In this document: positions 15,267 to 23,353 of the stretch, piece by piece
How the letters are laid out: every line of letters begins with the position of its first letter
Numbering within the stretch: position 1 is the first letter of the stretch
Assembly: GCA_964396245.1 (NCBI GenBank)
Contig: CAYNEO010000049.1
Location: 1 to 26,227 of the forward strand
Reading direction: 5' to 3'
DNA: 26,227 nt
Source: CAYNEO01 sp964396245
GTDB lineage: Bacteria; Zixibacteria; MSB-5A5; GN15; FEB-12
Notes under the pieces: generated by a model
What the model saw: only the letters and a program-made list of their open reading frames with translations
Databases searched by the model: none
What the model was told of the DNA's origin: nothing
Translations under genes and position numbers: made by a program

Positions 15267-16346
15267 ATGTCGATATTCATTAACAAAAAAACCAAGTTGC
15301 TGGTGCAGGGAATTACCGGTCGCGACGGGAGTTTCCATGCCGAGCAGATGAAAAAATACGGGACAAACGTGGTCGGCGGTGTGACGCCCGGCAAGGGCGG
15401 AACCTCCGTCAGCGGAATCCCGGTTTTTAATACTGTCGAAGAAGCTGTCAAGGCTACGGGAGCGAACACATCAGTCATCTATGTTCCGCCGGCCTTTGCG
15501 GTTGACGCCGTCTACGAAGCGGCCGATGCCGGAATTAAACTGATTGTTTGCATCACCGAGGGTGTCCCGGCGAACGATATGATGAAAGCTGTGCCTTTCG
15601 TCAAAGCAAAAGGTGCTCGCCTTATCGGTCCGAACTGCCCGGGGCTCATCTCGCCGGATCAGTCGAAAGTTGGCATTCTGCCCGGTACGATCGTGAAGAA
15701 GGGCGGCGTCGGAGTTGTTTCCCGCTCCGGAACCCTCACATACGAGGCCATCTGGGCGCTGACGCTGGCCGGGATGGGTCAATCGACCTGTGTCGGTATC
15801 GGTGGAGACCAGGTGATCGGCACCAACTTTATCGACTGCCTCGAAGCATTTGAAGCAGACCCCGCCACCAGGTCGGTTGTGATGATCGGCGAAATCGGCG
15901 GTTCCGACGAGGAAGAGGCCGCGAAGTACATCAAAAAGAACCTGACCAAGCCGGTTGTTGCATTTATCGCCGGACGCATGGCTCCTCCCGGAAAGCGCAT
16001 GGGCCACGCCGGAGCGATCATCTCGGGCGGCAGCGGTACTGCCGCTGAGAAGGTCGAGGCGCTGGAAAAAGCCGGTGTACCGGTCGCCGGTTCACCAACC
16101 GAGCTGCCGGAACTTCTGAAAGACGTCATCAAGAAAGCCGGTAAAAAGGCCCCGTCCCAAAAGACTTCGGCAAAGACGAAAGTGAAGAAAGCAGTGAAGA
16201 AGGCTGCCGGGAAGGGAACGACCACGAAGTCGAGCCGTAAAAAGACATCGGTTGCCAAAAAGACGACCAGAAAAGCCGCCAAGAAGGCAACGAAAAAGAC
16301 GACCGCGAAAGCCGGAAAGAAGAAAACAACCGGCCGGAAGAAGTGA
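15267..16346 (+). CDS. sucD: Succinyl-CoA synthetase alpha subunit with a histone-H1-like basic tail
   Basis: The alpha subunit carries the phosphohistidine intermediate. CoA-binding residues lie in LLVQGITGRDG (11-21) and GGVTPGKGG (37-45). IGPNCPGLISPDQSKVGILP (120-139) is typical, and the active-site His247 is in GHAGAIISGG. The catalytic protein ends around residue 288 (PELLKDVI), the normal family length. Residues 289-359 are an extra tail of Lys, Ala, Thr and Gly: by my count 28 Lys and 3 Arg with no Asp or Glu, with KKA and KKT repeats like the tails of bacterial H1-like proteins. The reading frame is continuous and the DNA there (about 16131-16343) is purine-rich. GAGGAA precedes the ATG. 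The tail might bind nucleic acid, polyphosphate or another polyanion; no function is known to me. Confidence 0.96.
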   Translation: MSIFINKKTKLLVQGITGRDGSFHAEQMKKYGTNVVGGVTPGKGGTSVSGIPVFNTVEEAVKATGANTSVIYVPPAFAVDAVYEAADAGIKLIVCITEGVPANDMMKAVPFVKAKGARLIGPNCPGLISPDQSKVGILPGTIVKKGGVGVVSRSGTLTYEAIWALTLAGMGQSTCVGIGGDQVIGTNFIDCLEAFEADPATRSVVMIGEIGGSDEEEAAKYIKKNLTKPVVAFIAGRMAPPGKRMGHAGAIISGGSGTAAEKVEALEKAGVPVAGSPTELPELLKDVIKKAGKKAPSQKTSAKTKVKKAVKKAAGKGTTTKSSRKKTSVAKKTTRKAAKKATKKTTAKAGKKKTTGRKK

Positions 16347-16402
16347 TCGCCGCAACGTACAACGTGAGTAACTAAAAGGGCCAATGTGCCCGAGGTGATG
16401 CT

Positions 16403-16666
16403 ATGAGTGCAGATAAGCCGGAAACCGAAACAACAAAGAAACCGGCACCCAAAAGCAAATATGACTATACCGATGGCCCACCGCCGGTCAATGTGAACCT
16501 GGACTGGTGCAAGGCGTGCAATCTCTGTATCGCGCTGTGCCCCACCCAGGTATTTGAACCGGACCGGGACGGGAAACCGATCCTGGCCCGTCCGGAAAAT
16601 TGTACCCAGTGCACGATCTGCTGGATACACTGCCCGGATTTCGCTATAACATCGAATTACAAGTAA
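16403..16666 (+). CDS. korD: 2-oxoglutarate:ferredoxin oxidoreductase delta (2[4Fe-4S] ferredoxin) subunit
   Basis: This 87-aa electron-transfer subunit has two complete ferredoxin motifs: Cys36, 39, 42, 46 and Cys67, 70, 73, 77, each followed by Pro (LCP, HCP). It relays electrons between the thiamine-diphosphate centre and ferredoxin. The first 25 residues are a Lys/Pro/Thr-rich hydrophilic extension (KPETETTKKPAPKSK) ahead of the ferredoxin fold. GAGGTG sits 5 bases ahead of the ATG. korA follows at once, and the order D-A-B-C directly after sucCD supports 2-oxoglutarate as substrate. A small GGGC/GCCC hairpin lies in the leader. Confidence 0.92.
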   Translation: MSADKPETETTKKPAPKSKYDYTDGPPPVNVNLDWCKACNLCIALCPTQVFEPDRDGKPILARPENCTQCTICWIHCPDFAITSNYK

Positions 16667-16677
16667 GGATGGGAACG

Positions 16678-17814
16678 ATGGCACGCACTAAACGAAAACT
16701 GCTGCTGGGTAACCAGTCCTGTGTCGAGGGCGCCCTCTACGCGGGGATGCGCTTCTTCGCCGGATATCCCATCACACCTTCGACCGAAGTTGCCGAAACG
16801 TGTGCCCGTGAGCTACCCAAAATTGGTGGCAGATTTATCCAGATGGAAGATGAAATCGGATCAATCGCCGCCGTCGTCGGGGCCTCGGTGGCCGGTCTCA
16901 AGTCGATGACGGCTACATCCGGCCCCGGTTATTCACTGATGGTTGAGAATATCGGCTATGCCTATATGACCGAGACTCCCTGTGTGGTTATCAACGTGCA
17001 GCGCGGCGGACCGTCAACCGGACTGCCCACGAAAGTCAGCCAGTCCGATACGATGCAGGTTCGTTGGGGATCACACGGTGATTTTACCGCTATTGCGGTG
17101 GCGCCTTCGACCGTACCGGAATGCCTGATTGAAACCATGCGCGCTTTTAATCTGGCCGAGCGGTTTCGCACCCCGGTGACGGTGCTTCTCGACGAAGTGA
17201 TGGGACACTCGCGGGAACTGGTCACGATTCCGGAGCCGGGTGAATACGAAGTCTATAACCGCGTGAAACCGACGGTCAAACCCGAGGACTTCGTGCCGTT
17301 CGAAATGACGCCCAATCTCGTATCGCCGATGCCGGCGTACGGGGAAGGGTATCGCTACCACATTACCGGCCTGACACACGACGTGAACGGGTTCACGACC
17401 AACAAGCCGGAAGAGATCTTTCCCAAGCTCGATAAGCTTCGTAACAAGATAATGAACTACACCGACGAGATCATAAAGCTCCGCACGGAGATGCTCGACG
17501 ATGCCGAGGTCGTCTTCATATCCTACGGCACCGTGTCACGAGCCGCGTTGCAGGCGGCGTCGCTTGCCCGCGAAGCCGGCGCGAAAGTCGGTACCATTCA
17601 GCTGTACACGATCTGGCCCTTCCCTGAAAAACAACTCGCCGATCTCTGCAGCCGCTGCCGCAAGGTTATCGTTGCCGAGTTGAATATGGGACAACTGGTC
17701 AATGAAGTCCGCCGGGTCCTGCCGCGCGATATCGAAATTCACACGCTGCAAAGGTACGATGGTGAGATTCTCACCCCGATGCAGCTCTTAGAGAAGCTCG
17801 AAGAGGTGATATAA
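16678..17814 (+). CDS. korA: 2-oxoglutarate:ferredoxin oxidoreductase alpha subunit
   Basis: KorA supplies the pyrimidine-binding half of the thiamine diphosphate site. With KorB it converts 2-oxoglutarate, CoA and oxidised ferredoxin to succinyl-CoA and CO2, reversibly. Diagnostic features are YPITPSTEVAE (30-40), FIQMEDEIGSIAAVVGAS, TSGPGYSLM and RGGPSTGLPT (substrate/CoA region). Length is 378 aa from the chosen ATG, which has AAGGA 8 bases upstream just after the korD stop. The open frame extends back to 16600 inside korD, and an ATG at 16669 is an alternative start three codons earlier. The stop shares one base with the korB start. Pyruvate or another 2-oxoacid is possible, but the sucCD neighbourhood favours 2-oxoglutarate. 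Confidence 0.94.
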   Translation: MARTKRKLLLGNQSCVEGALYAGMRFFAGYPITPSTEVAETCARELPKIGGRFIQMEDEIGSIAAVVGASVAGLKSMTATSGPGYSLMVENIGYAYMTETPCVVINVQRGGPSTGLPTKVSQSDTMQVRWGSHGDFTAIAVAPSTVPECLIETMRAFNLAERFRTPVTVLLDEVMGHSRELVTIPEPGEYEVYNRVKPTVKPEDFVPFEMTPNLVSPMPAYGEGYRYHITGLTHDVNGFTTNKPEEIFPKLDKLRNKIMNYTDEIIKLRTEMLDDAEVVFISYGTVSRAALQAASLAREAGAKVGTIQLYTIWPFPEKQLADLCSRCRKVIVAELNMGQLVNEVRRVLPRDIEIHTLQRYDGEILTPMQLLEKLEEVI

Positions 17815-18677
17815 TGGCTACTCTCGAAAAACCAAAAGCCGGAGAGAAACAAAGATCCGATGTAATTCTCTCGTATCTCAGACCCCGCAAGAAATTCCCC
17901 TCGGTCTGGTGTGCGGGATGCGGCAATGGTGTCGTGATGAGCGGCCTCATACGAGCTATTGACCGTCTTGGTCTGTCGCGTGACGGTGTCGCCCTTGTCT
18001 CGGGCATTGGCTGTTCTAGCCGTATGCCGGTTTATCTGGACTTCAACGCCTTGCACACGACTCACGGCCGGGCGCTGGCTTTTGCCACAGGCGTGAAGTT
18101 TGCCAAGCCGAACATGAAGGTGATTGTCATCACCGGCGACGGTGACGCCCTCGCAATCGGCGGCAACCACTTCATCCATGCCTGTCGCCGCAACATCGAC
18201 ATTACCGCCGTCCTGATTAACAACTACATCTACGGCATGACCGGCGGCCAGGGATCGCCGACAACACCGTCGAATTCCTTCTCCACGACCACGCCTTACG
18301 GAAATGTCGAGAAGCATTTCGAGCCCTGCGAACTTGCGCATGCGGCCGGCGCATCGTTTGTCGGTCGCACAACCGTCTATCACGCTCCGCAGATGGAGAA
18401 GATGCTGATGGATGCGATAGATCACCGGGGATTCTCGCTTGTTGAGGTCATTTCAAACTGCCACACCTATTATGGCCGTTTGAATCGCCAGGGCGACGCC
18501 ACGGCCATGATGAAAATGTTCAAGGAGCGGTCCGTCACGACCGGCAAGGCCAAGACGATGGACGAGGAAGAACTGAAGAACAGGATCCTCATCGGCACTC
18601 TTTACAAGGATGAAGAGAAGACCGAGTTCTGCGATGAGTACCAGCGGATCGTCGACCGCGTGCACGGAGGTAAGTAA
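17814..18677 (+). CDS. korB: 2-oxoglutarate:ferredoxin oxidoreductase beta subunit
   Basis: KorB binds the diphosphate of thiamine diphosphate. The family motif WCAGCGNG (32-39), GIGCSSR with Cys67, and the GDGD motif (108-111) with IGGNHFIHACRRN and downstream NNYIYGMTGGQGSPT form the cofactor and Mg2+ site. The 287-aa length is typical. The protein has no ferredoxin-type cluster motif of its own. Its ATG overlaps the korA stop by one base (TAATG), and korC follows with its ribosome-binding site GGAGG inside the korB 3' end, so subunit production is tightly coupled. Confidence 0.95.
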   Translation: MATLEKPKAGEKQRSDVILSYLRPRKKFPSVWCAGCGNGVVMSGLIRAIDRLGLSRDGVALVSGIGCSSRMPVYLDFNALHTTHGRALAFATGVKFAKPNMKVIVITGDGDALAIGGNHFIHACRRNIDITAVLINNYIYGMTGGQGSPTTPSNSFSTTTPYGNVEKHFEPCELAHAAGASFVGRTTVYHAPQMEKMLMDAIDHRGFSLVEVISNCHTYYGRLNRQGDATAMMKMFKERSVTTGKAKTMDEEELKNRILIGTLYKDEEKTEFCDEYQRIVDRVHGGK

Positions 18678-18678
18678 G

Positions 18679-19257
18679 ATGGCGCACAAACTGCTTGATA
18701 AAGTCAAGGTCCCGCAGGACCGTTTCGAAGTCCGGCTCTCCGGCTCGGGCGGTCAGGGGATGATCCTGGCGTCGGTGATTCTCTCCGAGGCGATCGGCAA
18801 AGATGAAACCAAGAATGTCGTCCAGACACAGTCATACGGACCGGAGGCACGCGGCGGCGCTTCAAAGGCCGATGTGGTGGTATCCACCAACGAAGTCTAC
18901 TACCCGAAAGCGATGAGGCTCGACCTCCTTCTGGCAATGACTCAGGAGTCGCTGGATGCCTACTATCCGTTTTTGAAGGAAGGCGGCATTCTGGTGATCG
19001 ATACCGGGCTCGTTACCCAGATTCCCGAGCATGACTACTACGGGTTGCCGTTCACTCAGCTGGCTCGCGAAGAGGCCGGTCACATAATGGTTGCCAACGT
19101 CATCGCACTGGGCGCGATTGCCGCCCTGACCGGAATCGTCCCGAAGGATGACCTGATCGAGGCGGTTCTGCACCGTGCCCCGAGAGGTACCGAGGAAAAG
19201 AACCGAAAGGCTGTCGAAATCGGATTCCGCGAAGCGGAGAAATTGAAAAAGAAATAA
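18679..19257 (+). CDS. korC: 2-oxoglutarate:ferredoxin oxidoreductase gamma subunit
   Basis: This is the small CoA-binding-type subunit of the 2-oxoacid:ferredoxin oxidoreductase. RLSGSGGQGMILAS (19-32) and QTQSYGPEARGGASKADVV (49-67) are hallmark motifs, and the 192-aa length is standard. The open frame extends upstream to 18610 within korB. I choose the ATG at 18679 because GGAGG at 18666-18670 is 8 bases before it and the conserved domain starts shortly after. It completes a full KorDABC enzyme. Confidence 0.94.
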   Translation: MAHKLLDKVKVPQDRFEVRLSGSGGQGMILASVILSEAIGKDETKNVVQTQSYGPEARGGASKADVVVSTNEVYYPKAMRLDLLLAMTQESLDAYYPFLKEGGILVIDTGLVTQIPEHDYYGLPFTQLAREEAGHIMVANVIALGAIAALTGIVPKDDLIEAVLHRAPRGTEEKNRKAVEIGFREAEKLKKK

Positions 19258-19280
19258 TTGCACGTATTACGAGAGCGTTG

Positions 19281-19676
19281 ATGGAAAAAACACTGCTGAT
19301 TATTAAACCTGATGCTACTGACAGAAATCTGATCGGTCATATCATCAATCGGCTCGAGAAGGCGCGTTTCAAGATACTTGAGATGCGAATGGTACGCCTG
19401 AGTGAACAAGAGGCGAGAACATTCTATGCCGTTCATGAGGGCAAGCCGTTTCTCGATTCGCTGGTGACGTTTATGACCTCCGGGCCGGTTATCCCCATGG
19501 TGCTTGAAAAAGAAAACGCCGTCGCCGATTTGCGAACGCTCGTCGGTGCGACCGATGTCGAACAGGCCGCGTGTGGGACTATCCGGTACGAGATCGGCTT
19601 GAACATCGAGAAAAACTCGGTTCATGCCTCCGATTCTCTGGAGAATGCGGCGACCGAAATCGCGTTCTTCTTCTAG
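19281..19676 (+). CDS. ndk: Nucleoside diphosphate kinase
   Basis: Ndk transfers the gamma phosphate from ATP (or GTP) to nucleoside diphosphates. The N-terminus LLIIKPDAT is the usual Ndk start, and the phosphohistidine is His115 in NSVHASDSLENA. At 131 aa it is a little shorter than most (about 140-150). The segment before the active site, GATDVEQAACGTIRYEIGL, differs from the common form ending in PADAAPGTIRGDF, but the GTIR core is kept. I choose the ATG at 19281 over the TTG one codon earlier. Placement right after korC and near sucCD fits equilibration of the nucleotide made by succinyl-CoA synthetase. Confidence 0.93.
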   Translation: MEKTLLIIKPDATDRNLIGHIINRLEKARFKILEMRMVRLSEQEARTFYAVHEGKPFLDSLVTFMTSGPVIPMVLEKENAVADLRTLVGATDVEQAACGTIRYEIGLNIEKNSVHASDSLENAATEIAFFF

Positions 19677-19687
19677 GTTGCGGTTGA

Positions 19688-19715
19688 GCTGCCGGCGGAA
19701 ATTGGGGACGGCAGC
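19688..19715 (+). other. Hairpin between ndk and the LarA-like gene
   Basis: GCTGCCG (19688-19694) and CGGCAGC (19709-19715) form a perfect 7-bp stem with a 14-base loop in the 68-bp gap. No T-run follows, so it is more likely a processing or stability element than a terminator. Confidence 0.3.
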
Positions 19716-19744
19716 CGGCGCTCTCGTATGATGGAACGCTCGAT

Positions 19745-20980
19745 ATGGAAATCAGACTGGATTATGGGAAGGGTGCTGTGACGATTGACCTGCCCTCAGA
19801 CATAAACGTTGATGTATACGCTCCGGCGGAACTGGATTCCGAAATCGACTATGCCCGCTTTGTCGAAATAGTCGGCAAATCGGACAGGGTCGAGGTTTTC
19901 TCCGGGGGACCCGTTCTCTTTGTCGTTAACGATGGCTATCGTCGTACGCCAACGCCCACAATTCTTGATTGGATCGACCGGCTATTTCCGGAAATCATAG
20001 ACAACTCTTCCTTTCTGATCTCAACCGGCTCGCACGGGGCGCCTACCGAAGAGCATCTTCAGAAGATCTTTGGATCTCTCCTTGAGCGCGTGAGAAGTCG
20101 CACAACGCATCACGCAGCCTCCGATCTGAAGAGCATGCGCGAAGTCGGCACCGAGGAGACGGGGGAGGTCGTCTATCTCAACAAACAGCTCTTTGATTTC
20201 GACAAGATCTGCATTATTGGTTCAGTCGAGCCGCACTATTTTGCCGGTTTCACCGGTGGCCGCAAATCGATTTTCCCCGGTCTGACCAACCTCGCGACCA
20301 TCGAGCGCAATCACAACCTCGCCAACTCACTCGAGGCTATGCCGCTCCGGTTGGCCGGCAATCCGGTGGCAGAACATCTCCTCGCCCTCATGCCGCTGTT
20401 TGATTCTTCGAACGTATTCTCGATTCAGGCGGTGGTCGACGCCGGGGGGCGAATTGTCGGATTGTACGCCGGTTCACTGGAAGACAGCTTTGCCTATGCG
20501 GTTGAACTGGCCGAGAAGATTTTCGCCTGCGATGTGGCTAAACCTTACGACGCCGCTATCTGCGAATTGCTTCCCCCGCTCGACAGAAACCTCTATCAAT
20601 CGCAAAAAGCGCTGGAAAATTGTCAGGCGGGAGTCGCCGCCGGCGGTGCTGTTGTGACGGTCTCGGAATGCAGTGAAGGCGTCGGCTCGAAGTACTTCTT
20701 CGATCAGGCACTCACCTGGGATCGCGGACGCAACCTGCCGGGCGACGGCGTCCTGCGCTTCGGTTCGCACAAGCTCTCACGCGTGAATGCCATCGGGCGG
20801 CGAGTCGATGTCGGCTTGTATTCCGGCCTGGACGATAACACCGTTCGCCGGGTCTTCTATGAGCCGATCCACGACATCGCCGAATTCATCGTCAACAGGG
20901 CAAAAGATCGGAAAACCTACCGGGTGGCGGTTGTTCGTGATGCCGGCCATACCGTGCTGAGGAAACAAGGAAACCAATAA
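19745..20980 (+). CDS. LarA-like (lactate racemase family) protein
   Basis: This 411-aa protein belongs by motif to the LarA superfamily, whose founding member racemises lactate with a covalently bound nickel-pincer nucleotide. The expected sites are visible: DGYRRTPT (63-70; Arg like R75 of Lactobacillus LarA), ISTGSHGAPTEEHL with His97, His122/123 (THHAASD), EPHYFAGFTGGRKSIFPGL with His164 and cofactor-type Lys174, and His190 (ERNHN). Members act on various 2-hydroxyacids, so malate or other hydroxyacids are possible given the mdh neighbour, but that is inference. The larB, larC and larE cofactor genes are not in the window. The start ATG is 68 bases after ndk; mdh follows 35 bases after the stop. 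Confidence 0.85.
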   Translation: MEIRLDYGKGAVTIDLPSDINVDVYAPAELDSEIDYARFVEIVGKSDRVEVFSGGPVLFVVNDGYRRTPTPTILDWIDRLFPEIIDNSSFLISTGSHGAPTEEHLQKIFGSLLERVRSRTTHHAASDLKSMREVGTEETGEVVYLNKQLFDFDKICIIGSVEPHYFAGFTGGRKSIFPGLTNLATIERNHNLANSLEAMPLRLAGNPVAEHLLALMPLFDSSNVFSIQAVVDAGGRIVGLYAGSLEDSFAYAVELAEKIFACDVAKPYDAAICELLPPLDRNLYQSQKALENCQAGVAAGGAVVTVSECSEGVGSKYFFDQALTWDRGRNLPGDGVLRFGSHKLSRVNAIGRRVDVGLYSGLDDNTVRRVFYEPIHDIAEFIVNRAKDRKTYRVAVVRDAGHTVLRKQGNQ

Positions 20981-21015
20981 CAATAAACATGTACTTGTAG
21001 TTTGCTGGAGGAGTT

Positions 21016-21942
21016 ATGAACAAGAAGATCGCTGTCATAGGCGCCGGAAACGTTGGCGCGACTACCGCGATGTATCTCGCCGAGGCGAACTTCGCCGACG
21101 TGGTCATGGTGGACATTATCGAGGGCGTTCCGCAGGGTAAGGGACTCGACCTGTCACAGGCCGGACCGGTTCGCGGATACAATGCGATGATCACCGGCAG
21201 CAACAAAATGAGCGACATCAAAGGCGCTGATATCGTCATCATGACCGCCGGTCTGCCGCGCAAGCCCGGTATGACCCGTGAGGATCTCCTGAACAAGAAC
21301 GCCGAGATCGTCGGTGGCGTCGCCAAGGACATCAAGAAGTATGCCCCGAAGAGCACGGTTATCGTGGTGTCCAACCCTCTTGACCTGATGACCTATCACA
21401 TGCAGCAGGTAACCGGCTTTCCCAAGAACCGCGTCTTTGGGCAGGCGGGCGTGCTCGATTCCACCCGTTTCCGCACGTTCGTGGCCATGGAACTCGGTCT
21501 CGCGATGACCGACGTGCAGGCGATGGTCCTCGGCGGCCATGGTGATACCATGGTCCCGCTGCCGCGCTACACGACCGTGGCCGGAATTCCGATTGGCGAG
21601 TTGATCCCGAAAGACCGCATCAAAGCCATTTCCGAGCGGACGGCCGGCGGCGGCGGCGAAATCGTCAAGCTGCTCAAGACGGGTTCAGCTTATTACGCTC
21701 CCGCGGCAGCCACAGTCGATATGTGCAAGTCCGTCTTCAATGACGAAAAGAAGGTCATGCCCTGCTCGGCTTATCTGACCGGCGAGTACGGAATCAAGGA
21801 CATCTACATCGGTGTGCCGGTGGTCCTCGGCGCCGACGGCGTGGAGAAGATTCTCGAACTCAAGCTGACCAAGGGCGAACTTGGCAGCCTGCAGGGTTCC
21901 GCCAAAACGTACAAAGAACACCTCAAGATTCTCGGATATTAG
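21016..21942 (+). CDS. mdh: Malate dehydrogenase (LDH-like type)
   Basis: This NAD-dependent enzyme interconverts malate and oxaloacetate. The Rossmann motif GAGNVG (9-14) is followed by Asp33, which indicates NAD rather than NADP. Substrate residues are Arg82 and Arg88 in GLPRKPGMTRED, with Arg at the specificity position marking a malate rather than lactate enzyme. Asp148 and Arg151 (LDSTRFRTF) and catalytic His175 (LGGHGDTMV) complete the site. It is 308 aa, typical of the tetrameric LDH-like MDH group. A strong GGAGGA precedes the ATG. icd starts 16 bases after the stop. Confidence 0.97.
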   Translation: MNKKIAVIGAGNVGATTAMYLAEANFADVVMVDIIEGVPQGKGLDLSQAGPVRGYNAMITGSNKMSDIKGADIVIMTAGLPRKPGMTREDLLNKNAEIVGGVAKDIKKYAPKSTVIVVSNPLDLMTYHMQQVTGFPKNRVFGQAGVLDSTRFRTFVAMELGLAMTDVQAMVLGGHGDTMVPLPRYTTVAGIPIGELIPKDRIKAISERTAGGGGEIVKLLKTGSAYYAPAAATVDMCKSVFNDEKKVMPCSAYLTGEYGIKDIYIGVPVVLGADGVEKILELKLTKGELGSLQGSAKTYKEHLKILGY

Positions 21943-21958
21943 CATCCAAGGAGATACA

Positions 21959-23203
21959 ATGGCAAAATTCAAACATGTTATCGTGCCGTCGGACGGCCAG
22001 CCCATCAAGATCATCAACAAGAAGATGGTTGTCCCGAATCGGCCGATTATCCCTGTAATCGAGGGTGACGGCATCGGACGCGACATCATGAAAGCCACTC
22101 GGCGCGTGGTCGATGCCGCCGTCGAAAAGACATTCAAGGGTAAAAAGCAGATTGCCTGGATGGATGTCTATGCCGGCGAAAGGGCCAACGAGCTATACAA
22201 AGAATGGCTGCCGCAAGAAACTATCGATGCCATCAAGAAATACATCGTCGCCCTCAAAGGCCCGTTGACCACACCGATCGGCGGCGGTTTCCGTTCGCTA
22301 AACGTCACCCTGCGCCAGGTGCTGAACCTGTACGCCTGTGTGAGACCCGTAAAGTATTTCCAGGGTGTCGGTTCACCGGTCGTGCATCCCGAGCGGATGA
22401 ACGTCGTGATCTTCCGTGAAAATACCGAAGATGTCTATGCCGGTATCGAGTGGAAGAAGGGCACCAAGGACGTCCTGAAGGTGATCAACTGGCTGAATAA
22501 GAACATGAAGCTCAACATCCGCAAGGACTCCGGCATCGGCATCAAACCGATTTCTGTAACCGGGACCAAGCGGCTTGTGCGTAAGGCCATCCAGTACGCC
22601 ATCGACAAGAAGCTGCCGTCGGTAACCCTTGTTCACAAGGGCAACATCATGAAATACACTGAGGGAGCCTTCCGCGATTGGGGATACAAGGTAGCCACAA
22701 CGGAGTTCCGCAAGAAAGTGGTCACCGAGGACGAACTCTGGAGCAAATACGGCGGCAAGATGCCGAAAGGCCAGATCCTCATCAAAGATCGTATCGCCGA
22801 TTCCATGTTCCAGCAGGTGCTCACTCGCTCCGACGAGTACAGTGTGGTCGCCACTCCCAACCTCAACGGCGATTATCTTTCCGATGCCTGCGCCGCGCAG
22901 GTGGGCGGACTCGGCATGGCGCCGGGCGCCAACATCGGTGATTTCATCGGACTGTTCGAGGCCACCCACGGCACCGCTCCCAAGTACGCCGATAAAGACG
23001 TCATCAACCCGGGTTCACTTATCCTCTCGGCAGTGATGATGCTCGATTATCTCGGTTGGGGCGAAGCCGGACAGCTGATCGAGAAGGCGCTCGAAAAAAC
23101 CATCAATAAGAAGACCGTGACGTACGACCTCGCGCGCCAGATGAAAGGTGCGAAGAAAATCGGGACCTCCGAGTACGCCACGCAGATTATCAAGAATATG
23201 TAA
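21959..23203 (+). CDS. icd: Isocitrate dehydrogenase, probably NADP-dependent
   Basis: This enzyme converts isocitrate to 2-oxoglutarate and CO2. Substrate residues are Ser113, Asn115 and Arg119 in GGFRSLNVTLRQ, Arg129, Arg153 and Tyr160 (FRENTEDVYAGIEW) and Lys228 (VHKGNIMKYTEGAF). The coenzyme loop reads HGTAPKYADKD with Lys342-Tyr343, the pair that selects NADP in the E. coli enzyme. It has 414 aa, the normal size. The frame is open upstream to 21881 inside mdh; I use the ATG at 21959 because AAGGAG lies just before it. It closes the TCA run and is followed by a clear terminator. Confidence 0.97.
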   Translation: MAKFKHVIVPSDGQPIKIINKKMVVPNRPIIPVIEGDGIGRDIMKATRRVVDAAVEKTFKGKKQIAWMDVYAGERANELYKEWLPQETIDAIKKYIVALKGPLTTPIGGGFRSLNVTLRQVLNLYACVRPVKYFQGVGSPVVHPERMNVVIFRENTEDVYAGIEWKKGTKDVLKVINWLNKNMKLNIRKDSGIGIKPISVTGTKRLVRKAIQYAIDKKLPSVTLVHKGNIMKYTEGAFRDWGYKVATTEFRKKVVTEDELWSKYGGKMPKGQILIKDRIADSMFQQVLTRSDEYSVVATPNLNGDYLSDACAAQVGGLGMAPGANIGDFIGLFEATHGTAPKYADKDVINPGSLILSAVMMLDYLGWGEAGQLIEKALEKTINKKTVTYDLARQMKGAKKIGTSEYATQIIKNM

Positions 23204-23229
23204 TCGTCATTGACGACTGACAACTCACC

Positions 23230-23265
23230 GACCCCTCCGGCGTTATCCGGAGGGGTCGTTTTTTT
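23230..23265 (+). terminator. Intrinsic terminator after icd
   Basis: An 11-bp GC-rich stem, GACCCCTCCGG (23230-23240) with CCGGAGGGGTC (23247-23257), loop CGTTAT, is followed by G and seven T. It ends the plus-strand TCA cluster 27 bases after the icd stop. Confidence 0.95.
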
Positions 23266-23291
23266 GTCTCACGCGCCTCGATTGTTAAATG

Positions 23292-23320
23292 TTGACCCGC
23301 CCAATGCTGATGTGTTTGAT
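23292..23320 (+). promoter_or_regulatory. Possible promoter of the small membrane protein gene
   Basis: TTGACC (23292-23297) and TTTGAT (23315-23320) are spaced by 17 bases, after the icd terminator and about 34 bases before the ATG at 23354. The -10 match is weak. Confidence 0.3.
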
Positions 23321-23353
23321 TTGACGATTACCTTTTGACAGGGAAATAACAAC

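Noticed and set aside
16131..16343. SucD tail as a separate small histone-like gene
   Set aside because: There is no internal start codon with a ribosome-binding site at the tail, and the frame is continuous with SucD.
15779..16684. 301-codon minus-strand frame rich in Phe/Ala/Val, looking like a membrane protein
   Set aside because: The hydrophobic stretch is just the antisense of the lysine codons (AAG/AAA give CTT/TTT) in the SucD tail; the plus-strand proteins are well supported.
22373..22969. 198-codon minus-strand frame inside icd
   Set aside because: It is opposite conserved active-site codons of icd and shows no protein motif.
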